Below, piece by piece: positions 12,272 to 23,167 of a stretch of 64,000 nucleotides of DNA. The translations under genes and the position numbers were made by a program. The stretch's first letter is position 1. The number at the start of each line of letters is the position of its first letter. The stretch covers positions 1,456,060 through 1,520,059 of the forward strand of contig QEOQ01000274.1 of NCBI GenBank assembly GCA_010279815.1. Reading direction: 5' to 3'. The notes beneath the pieces were generated by a model that was given only the letters and a program-made list of their open reading frames with translations, searched no databases and was not told the DNA's origin. Origin of the DNA: Brachionus plicatilis (lineage: Eukaryota; Rotifera; Eurotatoria; Ploima; Brachionidae).

Positions 12272-12502
12272 ATGCTTTACTGGAGACAAGCTGGTTTAAA
12301 GTAAAAAAGTTTGTTAGGAATCGAAGTTTTTTAATTTTAATAATTTTTTAGCTATGTGCAATTTTCAAATATTGCTTCCAGAATTGTAAGACGATGTGTC
12401 CAAGAAAACGCCAAAAAGGACGCGATTAAAAGAGAGGAAGCTCATGCCAGAATAAATAAGTGGCAAGATGGCAAAATGGTTCAAACAAAAGCATCAAATT
12501 AA
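12272..12502 (+). CDS. ATP5F1E: Mitochondrial ATP synthase subunit epsilon
   Basis: Small central-stalk subunit of F1-ATPase. Two exons, 12272-12300 and 12352-12502, joined in phase 2; 59 residues. The N terminus MLYWRQAGLNYVQFSNIASR matches the family signature YWRQAGLxYxxxS; the rest is a basic amphipathic stretch (IVRRCVQENAKKDAIKREEA), and the length fits the usual 50-60 residues. Too short to be seen without splicing, since the first exon has only nine codons. AATAAA at 12607 is the likely poly(A) signal. Confidence 0.93.
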
Positions 12503-14667
12503 ATTTGAAGACGTAATTTAAATAATTCATCAATATTAGACTAATCAATTGAATAAAAAATTGACTCATTTTAAATTTTTTTAATCTCCTACGCCATCAA
12601 AGTGTTAATAAAGTTATCTGAATTATTTAAAGATTAATATCTAAAATGTTATATTTAATAATTGATGCATTGTAATAAAGATAAAAATAATTAATATCCT
12701 ATATGATTTAATTTCAAGAAAAAAAGATGAAATTTACTTTATTAAAATATTAAAATTGTTTATATAAATTTGAGGAATATTTTTTTCAAATAATATTTTT
12801 TTAAATCAATTATTTTTTATTTAATAAATAAAAAAATATATTTTTACCTTATTTAGTATGCATTAATTTGTTGCCGTTTGGAAAAAAATCTAGGAATAAA
12901 TGGCAAATTTAAGTTTAAGATCAAGATCAAAAGATCAAAAAATAAATTGTAATATTTTTTTTAATGATAGAGAAAAAATAAGTTTTTTTCCAAAGCAATT
13001 ACTTGACATGTCATGTCAAGTTTATTTTCATATTTAAAATTTTTAAAATGTTCCTTTTTATTGAACTTTAATAGGCTTAAATATTTTAATTGATTTTAAT
13101 GAAAATTTACTTTTAAAGACAAAAAAATTCACTGTTTTTAAATTTAAAATTTATTTAATTGAAAAAATAAAATTATTTCAGTTTGAATGAATGGATATAA
13201 AAATTATAAATTTGAATTTGTGAATTAACTTAACCTGAATTATTTAAATTATTGACTGTTTTTGTCAAATAAATTAGAGATCAATCATTTTGATGTTTAT
13301 TTGATAATGAACTATTATTAGACATAACATGTCTAGTAATGTTTAGTATTCATTTCTTAAAAATTATCAAAATCATTAGATTATTTAAGTTTTGAAATTT
13401 TAAATGATCGTTTTGATTTTAAAATTTGATCTGAAACTTCAATTTGCCGAATAAATATAGAAAATGACCTGATTAGGAATAACCAAAAAGTTGCGCAAAT
13501 TATTTCTTAAATTTAACTCAAAGAAAAACAATGTTTCTTACTTTTGTTAAATTTTGTTTAAATCATAGATTTTTAAATAAAAAAGTTGAAAGCAGCCCTA
13601 TAGTTTTGGATACAAAAAAAAAATTTTCTTAAATCAACAAAATTCTTTTCTGTTTTTGTTATTTGTGAGCTATTGCATCAAAGCAGTAAACGTATTTTGA
13701 ATAAGAACTTATTCGGATCGCTCAACACAACACTTTAAGGTATTCAATAAGTTCTCATCTTATTATTTTACAAAAAGTTCGAGGTGTACTTAAATAAAAA
13801 GGTTTTTACTTAAACTAAAAAATTTAAGAGGGAAACTTCAAAGAAAATCTCTTAAATTTGAAAAATTTCAATTTTTAATATTGTACTTTTATTTGTAAAA
13901 ATGTCAAGAAACTCCTTCAAAGATCATCTTGAATAAAATTAATATGTTACAGCATATTTCTTCATATAACTTGTTAAGGTAGAAAAAGGAATAATTTAGA
14001 AAAACATCAAACGATCAAAAACTTTATTTAATCATATTTATATAGAATGTATCATATTTTTATAGAATTTATCAACCATGGATTTGATACCGACTTACGA
14101 TTAGCTTATTGCAATATCAAATTTATATATCTATTTTGAAGAAAAAAGTTTTTTATTTGAATTTTTTTAAAGAAATCAATTTTTATCAAATTTTTTAAAA
14201 AAATTTTCTCAAAGATTGGATTTAGGCATTTGATCTAGATTTCATAAGATATTATCACTTTTCAGATGAATATTAAAAAATTAATTGTATGATATTTGAA
14301 TTGCAACTCTATCTTATCAAACACTAACTACTTTCCCTAAAATATATTGCATACAGTTACCACATCTTTTAGAAAACTCAATATTATTATTGTATTTAAT
14401 AGATGGCCAAAGCTCCTTCAAATTAAAGATAAAATTTAAAAAAATTGAATTAGATAAAATAAAAATTTTAAAATTTTAAATCATTATTACATTTTTGCAT
14501 TTATTATTTATGCTTAATAATTATTCTGGAATCAATTAAAATACTAAGCTTGTGTAAATTTTTAAATAAAAAAAGTTTTTATCAGACATAATAAACCATA
14601 ATACTCAAATAATCAAGTCATTGGGACTGTTGTTAATGCATACCTAATTTTTTGGTTAACACCGGTG
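12503..14667. other. Gene-free AT-rich spacer
   Basis: About 2.2 kb without a recognisable gene. It includes a palindrome at 13001-13021 with two 10-bp arms (ACTTGACATG and complement) around one base; the rest is featureless A/T-rich sequence. Confidence 0.65.
13001..13021. repeat. 21-bp palindrome, 10-bp arms with 1-nt centre
   Basis: ACTTGACATG, a central T, then the exact complement. The core TGACATG-TCATGTCA is related to the TGACATGTCA motifs clustered in CDC14 intron 5. Could be a protein-binding site or chance in AT-rich DNA. Confidence 0.5.
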
Positions 14668-15573
14668 CTAATAACCAAAAACTTTGAGCATTTTTATTTT
14701 TTTTTGAATAATACTTTCATTATAACCAGATATTTTTCCAACCCAATTTTTTAATGAATCGGTATAAATCGACCGATTAATTTGATGATTAGACCATTCG
14801 GCGTTTGAAATTATAATTTTATCATTAACAAATTTTTCATGATTAAGTAGCTTATCCTGCCATTCGATGTCCAAAAATTTAGCCAAATCTTTAAGAACCT
14901 TTTCTTTATCGTTGACCAAATCTTCATATTTCACTATTCTACAGTTTTGTTTTCCGATTTCATTACACAAAGAATAAGCTTTCTCATTCACTGTGTCCCA
15001 GTACTCTAACATTTGGAAAAATAGCTTAAAATCAATAGGTCGATTGAATTTTTTTGAAAGAGAATAAGCCGATCCACGTCCATTTCGTACCATGTAAATA
15101 AATTTGCTGTATGGAAAAACTTTGTATAAAAAATCAAAAGCCTTGATAATTATAGGATCTTTGGCACAAAGCCTTGGTGCACGTCTAATATGATTATTCA
15201 TGATATGATAAACAAATAGGGAAGTTGCTTCTTCAATACTTTCGATTGAAATTTGAGACCTCAATATTTCATTTTTGACAGAAGGATCTTCCAAGCTCCA
15301 TTTGATGGGTAAAATGGTTCTAGGAATTATTTTGGTCTCTGGTCCACAGCTGATCGAATCATGCACATCCAAAATGGCTCTTATGAGAGTCGTACCAGAG
15401 CGTTCAAATCCACCTATAAAAATAAGAGGCGCATCTCGCACATGTTTTATTTGAGATTCTAGATCAATAGATATTTTTGGATTCGAGTCTGTTGTAAAAT
15501 ATAAATACATGAAAATTATGTTTGAAAAAATTAAAAAAAACGTTTTTTTTTTAAAAAAATTCATTTTTTTCAA
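14668..15573 (-). CDS. TPST: Protein-tyrosine sulfotransferase (TPST)
   Basis: Golgi type II membrane enzyme that transfers sulfate from PAPS to tyrosines of secreted proteins. Single exon, 301 residues. A short basic N terminus precedes a signal anchor at about residues 11-27 (FFLIFSNIIFMYLYF). The catalytic domain starts at about residue 49 with PLIFIGGFERSGTTLIRAIL: RSGTTL is the PAPS 5'-phosphosulfate loop. CGPETKIIPR carries the conserved catalytic Glu and Arg pair. LCAKDP and the 3'-phosphate region FIYMVRNGRGSAYS follow, then WVGKI near the C terminus. In the vertebrate enzyme the first of these reads PRSGTTL; here the Pro is Glu. The protein ends about 30-60 residues earlier than vertebrate TPSTs, losing only a variable tail. 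Lack of introns contrasts with the neighbouring genes and could mean retroposition, but the catalytic motifs are intact. Confidence 0.93.
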   Translation of the reverse strand: MKKMNFFKKKTFFLIFSNIIFMYLYFTTDSNPKISIDLESQIKHVRDAPLIFIGGFERSGTTLIRAILDVHDSISCGPETKIIPRTILPIKWSLEDPSVKNEILRSQISIESIEEATSLFVYHIMNNHIRRAPRLCAKDPIIIKAFDFLYKVFPYSKFIYMVRNGRGSAYSLSKKFNRPIDFKLFFQMLEYWDTVNEKAYSLCNEIGKQNCRIVKYEDLVNDKEKVLKDLAKFLDIEWQDKLLNHEKFVNDKIIISNAEWSNHQINRSIYTDSLKNWVGKISGYNESIIQKKIKMLKVFGY

Positions 15574-17429
15574 AATTCAATTTTCTTTATTTTTTCTAAA
15601 AAAAGTTTTTTTCTAAGTTAAAAAACAAAATATAAATTTGTCTAAGAATAATAAAAAAAATTTAATAAATGATCATTTTTTTAAATCAAAAAATGTGCTT
15701 GTTTTTTAATTAGTTTATATTTAATAGATATATGTTTTAAATGAAAATCAATTTAACACCAAAATGCTTGATTTAATTAAAAAAAGCTAATTCATCAAAT
15801 TTATATTCTGTGGTTTGATAAACTGTGATAAATTGATAAAAATTAAAGCTAAATTAATGTTGATTTTAGATTTTTTTAAATTTAAAGACATTCATTCGAA
15901 TTTAAAATTTAAATGGAATATGTTAACGATTTTCAATATTTTTTGATATAAAAAAAAGAAAAAAATTGCTTTGAATTCAAATGTTTGGAGGTTTTATTTT
16001 TATTTTAGATCAAATATTTAAGTCTAAAAATTTGAAAATCATTTAAATTTGTTAAATTAAAGGTTCAAAAATTGAAATTGAATTGCATAAAATATTTCGA
16101 AAATTTTAAAAGGTATATTCAAAAATCTCTGATTTCATCACAATTTAATTTGAAAAATATTTTTCCAATTTTTTTATCATCCTGAACTAAATTTGTCATG
16201 ACCAAGACATTTGTTTGGACTTAAATTTAAGGGTTTATGAGCCATAAGACAAATTGAAATTGATTTTTGTTTTTGAGCCGCATTAAAGGAATTTTATGTC
16301 TTTATAAAAATATGAGTTATTACCAGAGTTGTTTAAAAGTCCCAAAAAAAAGTCCAAGTTCGGAATTTTTTTTAAAATTTGCTAGATCAGGCTTCATATC
16401 AAAAAATTTATATACTCTTGGGTTGTCTAATGCAATAGATTTGCCATATATCAGAATTTTCTTGCAATTTTAGCATAAATGTCTTCATAATTCTTCCTCA
16501 GTATTCAAAATTTAAAGTCCAGACTTGGACTTAACTTGAGACTTGTGACTTTTAAACAACTATGGTTATTATCTTAAAATTACAATATGCTGGTTTTAAA
16601 ATAGTTAAAATAGTTACAAGCTATTTGGCACTAGTAAATTTCAATGATGACAGATATTTAAAATCTTAAACTTCTTAAATTAGGATTCAACTCTTTCATC
16701 TAACTGTAGACCGATTTATGACTTAACTTATTCAACTTTAAATTCATATGCTACAATTCCTTTTAATCATGTACAAAAGATTTAATCAATTTTATTAATT
16801 CTAAAATTTTCTGAATATTTTAGGTGTACCAAAATTTTAATTGTGGAAGATTAAGACTGATCACCAAATCGATATCGATCGAATAAATTTAACTTTTCAT
16901 AATAAAATTAGTTTAATATTTTGGAAAAGAAGCTAATTTGTATTTTTTAGAACGATTTTACTAAAATTTACGTATTTTAATGTAATCTTACGTAATTTTA
17001 GGTAGAAATACATATCCTTACCGACTAATATTCACGTAAGATTACGAAAGCTTACTAAAAATTACGTAATTTAGCCCATTCTGTACTGTATTTCAACGAT
17101 TTACTTAAATTTAGATAATAAGATAAATACACTGTTTTATTTTATGTTAGATTTTACATAAGATTTAGTAAAATAAAATATAAAATCGGACATTTCAAAA
17201 TGATCAGAAAATACACTTATTTTTAATTGAAATTTTGTAAAATTATTATTCTAAATCTAAATTTATACTTTCTTTGTTTAAATTCATTTATTGAAAGTTC
17301 TTTTTTTTTAAAAATAAATAATCAAAAATTTAAAAAAGTTAAATACTAAATACTTTTGGTGAAATAAAAATTTATCTAAATAATTTTATTTACAAATGGA
17401 CGGATTAAATTTAAATAAAATAAATCTAA
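15574..17429. other. Gene-free spacer with one MITE
   Basis: About 1.9 kb between TPST and the zinc finger gene. It holds the 243-bp element at 16323-16565 and, at 16950-17070, a stretch with several TTACGTAA-like words. No gene seen. Confidence 0.65.
16323..16565. mobile_element. MITE-like element, family A, intact copy with 6-bp flanking repeat
   Basis: The ends are CCAGAGTTGTTTAAAAGTC and the inverted complement of CCATAGTTGTTTAAAAGTC, so 18 of 19 terminal bases agree. The element is flanked on both sides by TTATTA (16317-16322 and 16566-16571), a probable target-site duplication. Inside each end are repeated AAGTCCAAGTC/GGACTTGGAC words. It has no coding capacity. Related ends occur at about 23651, 24036, 24273, 26075, 50920, 62404 and 63711. 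Confidence 0.75.
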
Positions 17430-19658
17430 CTAAAAATTTAAACTTTGATTTGAAAAATCGGAACTGTTGACAAAGTCATCGAGAATTTCATTGTGCTCTT
17501 GAAATTCAATACAAGTTTTGTTAACTTTTTGGAATTGTTTTAGATAAAGTGGATTGATTCGCACACTGGTTCCATTCTGAATTTTTTCCATGGATTTTGG
17601 GTGACCATTTGCTTTTAGGTGTCTCGAAACTCTAGGAAATGCTTGTTTTTGACTTAATTTTGTCTTATCTCCACTCAAATTGGTCGGGTTGGTTTGTATT
17701 TCACTATTATCGTTTTGAGCTTCCATTAGATAAACATTTATTTTGTGTCTGTTCATCATATGACTTGTAAAATCGCTTAAATTGTCTAGTAAAAAATTAC
17801 AGCTGCCGCATTGAAATTTAGTTTTTGGATCATTGACCAAGCAGTCGTTGTTCAATATGATCGGACTAGTAACATCAGATGAATGATTTTTGGCTAAATG
17901 AATCTAATTTTTTTTAAATTTTTTAAAATCTAAATCTAAACAAAAACAATAGAAAAAAATACTTTTAATGTTGATTTTTTGTTAGTCTTAAAGTCACAAA
18001 ACGAACAAGTAAAACAAACAAAATTTTCCTGATCAAAATTGTCCTCAAAGTCAGACAAATTATTTTCATCCGAATCACTTTCTTCTTCCATAAAATCATA
18101 ACTATCATTGTTTAAACTGTCTTGATTCAACTTATCCAAGTGTTCTCTGATCATGTGCTGGTTCAAGTCGAACAATTCCTCTGAATTAAAGCTACATTTT
18201 TGGCATTTGTACATGGATTTTGTTAATACTGTAAATGATTGAGAAATTTGATTTGAGCTCGATTCTTTTTCAGTCATTTTTGCTGTTTTTTGACATTTTT
18301 TAGATTTAATGCCCGGAGCGAGCTCAGGAGAGTTATGAATCGACTGCAAATGACGCTTCAAATGCTCCATTTGAAAAAATTTATTGCCACAGATTGAACA
18401 TTCAAAATTTCTAGCTCCAGTATGGTACAACATGTGTCTCTAAAAAAAATTATTTTTTATTCATGAAAAAATTTTATTAAAAAGAAAAGAATTAATTTAA
18501 TTTTTTAAAAAAATTTACTTTTAATTTGCTGTAATTTTTGCAATTGTACGCACATTCAGTGCATCTAAATCTATTCGACGAACTGGTATGCTTGTACATA
18601 TGAGTCTGGTACTCCTAAATATAGATAAATTAATTTTTTTTAATTTTTAATTTATTTTAATTTACTTTAAAATCATTAAATTGTTCTTTGCAAAGATTGC
18701 ATTGATAGTCTTTTTTTAGATATTTTGGCAGAAAGAGAGGATTTTTGCCAGTCAGTTCCAAATGCTTGCGGGCCATGTGTATTTTCAGTTCGGCATTAGT
18801 GGCGCCCATGAACGTGCAATGAGGACACGGCAATGAGCGTTCCAGATGCTTGTGAGCCATGTGCCGTTTAACATGGGTTATGGTCGACGCCTTGTAATCA
18901 CATTGGGGACATTTGATCTCTTTTCCGAGATCACCTGCATGGATTTTCAAATGTCGCTGTAGATTTGTCATGGAAGCAAATTGGTGCGAACACTCTGGAC
19001 AAGTGTAGCCATCCTGAGCCAAATGTCGCTTTATGTGACGCATTATTTCCGCTTCACTGAACGATTTGAATTCACAATCTACCACTAGACACTTCAACAC
19101 GGGCTTGCAGTTTCCATTTTCGTCCGTGGTGCTATCCTGGCCACATAGGCAATTAATAAAAGTGTCAAAGAGTGAGTTTAATTCTTTAGGAAAAATGCTT
19201 TTTTTAAGCAATGCTTCACATTTTCCATTGGAAAGAACATTATTTTCTAGCTGAATGCGAAGTATTTTGTCAATGTAATCATCTTTTTTGACATCAGCCT
19301 TGTACACTTTGGCCTGTTTGTCTCTGACCAGACTCACTATCAATTCAAGATCTTGGGTGGTTAGTTTTTGTTGAAGCTTAAGACTTGGTTCGCGTTTTTT
19401 GCGCGATTTTTTTCTCAATTTTGTGTCGTCAGCTTCATCAGCGTCCTGGCTGTCCTCAGCTTGGACCTCCTCCTCTTCGTCAAATATGTCCGATTTGTGG
19501 TCTTGGACAGAACACAAATCGGACAGTTTGATCATTCTTTTGTTGGGCAACAATTTCAGGTCAAGTTTATATTTTTTCAAGTAGCCGTCAACCACATCGG
19601 AAGTGTTGGAGCTTTCGCTAGTATGGGTTCTATCAGAATTGTCGGCCGCTATTTCCAT
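17430..19658 (-). CDS. C2H2 zinc finger protein with ten fingers
   Basis: Probable nuclear DNA-binding regulator; I do not recognise a specific orthologue. Exons on the minus strand: 18666-19658, 18519-18614, 17963-18439, 17430-17903; 679 residues, all phase 0. The N-terminal 200 residues are acidic (DEEEEVQAEDSQDADEADD) with a basic patch (KLRKKSRKKREP). Ten C2H2 units follow, beginning with CLVVDCEFKSFSEAEIMRH, YTCPECSHQFASMTNLQRH, IKCPQCDYKASTITHVKRH, LPCPHCTFMGATNAELKIH, YQCNLCKEQFNDFKEYQTH, FRCTECAYNCKNYSKLKRH and FECSICGNKFFQMEHLKRH, then three more separated by a Ser/acidic region. Three fingers are split by introns and are restored exactly by splicing, which supports the model. ATG at 19658 has a CACCATGG-like context. 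Confidence 0.88.
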
Positions 19659-22600
19659 GGTGCTCAGACTTGACTTTAAAAAAAGAGAAAATTTTCTTCA
19701 ATTTGAAGGCAAATTGACATATAACAAAACTTTTTTAATTTCTATAACAACCGAAAACTAGGCAATAATCTGTGTTGTTAGAAGAGGTTTGAACCAATCT
19801 ATCACTAAGAAAAAAATTTAAATTTATGCATTCAAATAGTTTGTTTTTTAAATATGAGCATAATTTTTTTATTTTCACAAAAGCTTGCAATTATTCTACC
19901 TATTTGCTATTATGATAAAAAATGCACCAAAAGTCTTTAGATAAATTTAATTGAAATTAGAATCCTTTTGAATAATTTGAAACTTGAAGGCTATCAGTTT
20001 TGCATTTTAAAAAATTAAACTAAGCCACGCATATCAGATTACTTTTAACTGAGTCCCAACAAAAAATATTGTCCGCCTTTCTGTCCCCGATTCGATCTAC
20101 AGACACAAACATAAATATCAATTTGTTTAAATAAAGTCAAAAGATTGAATCAAATTTTTTTCTTGAAAATTTTCTCGACTTATAGCCATCATTCAAGCAA
20201 AAATTTAATTTTAAAAAAATTATAAATCACAGGAAGTAGTTCTGCATAAAATTTTGGATTCGCAACAAAAAAAAGCTTTTAACATTTAGTTTTTTATTAT
20301 CAAAAATTAATATGCTTCCTTTCTATTTTATTAAGGTTTTTTTGATTATTAATTAAAAAGCCTACAAGCTATAATTGATTAAAATAACTGTTTTTTATGT
20401 AACAAGAGATTATTTTTAATTAAAATAATATCTTCTGGGACTTTTCTGTTCTAACATTTAAGTTTTAATTAATAAAGTTTAAAAAATTCTTCTTATTCGC
20501 AATATTAATTGAACTAATCAAAATTTTAACAAAATCGATAGAGCTCTTTGGAAAACATGAATTTGTTTTTTCTTTAGGCACTGACAAATTAAACTGTCTG
20601 TTTTTTATCCTTGGATCGTTTAATTATTCAGGTTCGCTAAAGGATCAATTGTCACACAATTCAAATTTATATTGCTAGCATTCAAGAGCGTGTACATAAA
20701 ACAATGACCTGAAATAATATGCCATAGCTCATTACCAATTCATTACGCACTTAGTTCTATTTACCTAATATCCAGGTTAATTCAAGTTTGCACAAAAAAC
20801 CAACAAAAAGCTAGCAATTCTTTTCCATTTATTATATTCTATGGTTATGCAATTTAGCTTAGTTTATCTGATTTTCTATTTGACTGAAATTACAATTTTT
20901 TTTCTTTCATGATCTTTCAAAATTTTCAGTTATAATTTTCAGAATTTTTATACAGTTTTTTTTTTTTTTTAAACAAAGAATTTTTCTAAGGTAAATAGAA
21001 AACACACATTCTTTTTAAATAACACGCCCAAGCATTTTATTTAGTTTTTAGTTTTCTTTTGTTAGCAGTCTTATTTAAATTATTAATAGGCCAAAATTTT
21101 AATTATTTATGCTTTTTTAATATTCCTAATTCGCAGTCTTTATTATGGCACTTATTCAAATAGAATTGAATTGACTTTTTTTATCTTTTAAAAGAAAATT
21201 TTTTGTATTTGAAAATTTTAATTATTTACTAATTAAGATAAATAGTTAAATGAAATCATATAATAGTTAATCAAAGCTCCTCGAGCAGCGTTACATGGCA
21301 ACTAGTTTTTAGGTCTTGGAAAAAAGTTATATTATCAAGGATGTATGACTTTCATACTTTGTTGCTTAGGAAATTAATGGTGAACGAATTTTTTCAAATT
21401 TTTTTATAATTTATTGCGTCACCAAACCGAGATATTCGATTCTAAGATAGAAATCAATTTAATCAAGCATCATTGATTGAATATTTACAGTGAAATTGGC
21501 AAAATAAATAAGCCTTAAGTGATCTATTGATTTTGATTTATTTCGTAAAATTATAATTAATTAACTTTTAAGGGAGCAATTTTTTTTTTACTATTCAAGT
21601 AGTTTTTTTTAGGTTCTGATGCATGATTGAACTCAAAATACTTAGTTATGTGCGAAAATTCGATTATTATTTATAGCGAGAGCCCAATTGTATATTATTT
21701 TATTTAAAATTTAAATAAAATCTAATTTAATTCAATTAAAATTTAATTTAAAAAAAATTTATACCGCAACCTTTATTTTTCTTTTAAGCTCGATTAAAAA
21801 TTATAAGCACATGGTACCATCTGATTCAATAAATATTTTTTTTTAGAATATACCGATGAAAACTATTATTAAATTTAGATTTGGAAAATTTTTCAAAATA
21901 ATTTTCTTATAATTTTGTTGACTTAAGAAAAGTTTTCTCTTTTAATTTTAAGTTTTTATTTATTTTGATAAAAGCAGTCATTGAAAGTGACTAGCAATCA
22001 TTTTCATCAATTTAAGAAAGGTTCAATTTTGAGTATGAAATTATCGAGTGAATTTTTTTAATTATTTAAATCTATTTTCACAACTTAAAATGAAAATTTC
22101 TAGGATTACGATGATTGAGTTTAACAAGCGATATTAATTAAAATAATCAAAAAATAGTTATTTATCAAATGCTATCTATATCTTAAATAGTACAAAAAAA
22201 ATATTTTATTCCATTAATATTAAAATATCACTTCTTATGTTAAACAGATTTTTTGTATTTATCATCCAGTATTTTAAGATCGACAATGATAATAATAGGA
22301 AAGCTTGGATGGTTTTTCAAGATAATTTCAATAGTTAATTTCTAATTAAACGAAGGTCATTGGAATATTAAATAATTAAGAGAGCTTGCAATTAATTCTC
22401 CATAATAAATTAAAATAGAATTTTTTTATGCAAATTTTTAATTAAAGTCAAATACTCAAGTTTCAAGGATAATCAAAAAAGAATCATTAGTAGCTCATTT
22501 TTAAATCTACATAAAAAAATAAAAATTAAATTTTTCAGATATCATTAATTTTTAATTCAAGTTAATTAGGCCCGTTCGAATTTAAAAGAGAGCTTTGGTA

Positions 22601-23167
22601 TTTTAAAAATCAAAATTAAATTTTTACACTTATGGCGATGTGTTGCAAAGAAGTAGGCCTTGAGTAAAAACATAAGTTGCATCATTCTATGACATAGTTA
22701 AGCAAAAAAAATAAATTATTTTCGGTAACCATCTTAAATTGATTACTTAGTATTATGCAATAATAAGTCACATTTATTTGCTCTTTAGAAATTTCACTTA
22801 ATGGCCACCATGATTATAAAAAATAAAAAAATAAAATAAAAAAGATAAATATTTATTCATAAATCTTTATTATCTTGGAATAGTGCACAAAATTGATTAT
22901 GTAGATTAAAATTATTATTCAAAGAAACAAAAAAATATATATATGTATATAAAAAAAAATATATATATATTTTACTATAACAACCGAATATTTGAAATGA
23001 ACAAATTAATATTTCTCTTTTTTTATAGTGTTTTTGTTTTGTTCTTGGTTACCTATTTGTATTTGAATTTATTTTAGACTAAGACAATTTAATTGACTTC
23101 ATCGAAATGAATTGCTAAAATATTCGTTTAAAAACGTTCGTTAAGCTCAACAATCCGTGAAAAAAAA
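19659..23167. other. Gene-free AT-rich spacer
   Basis: About 3.5 kb between the divergent zinc finger gene and CDC14. I see no coding region. A TA microsatellite lies at about 22935-22975. The last 100 bp before 23168 are slightly less AT-rich and presumably hold the CDC14 promoter. Confidence 0.65.

Noticed and set aside
16267..16473. 68-codon open frame
   Set aside because: Most of it lies within the family A MITE and reads its inverted-end sequence; not a gene.
19368..19673. 101-codon frame antisense to the zinc finger gene
   Set aside because: It is the complement of the acidic N-terminal exon; the zinc finger frame has conserved motifs and consistent splicing, this one does not.
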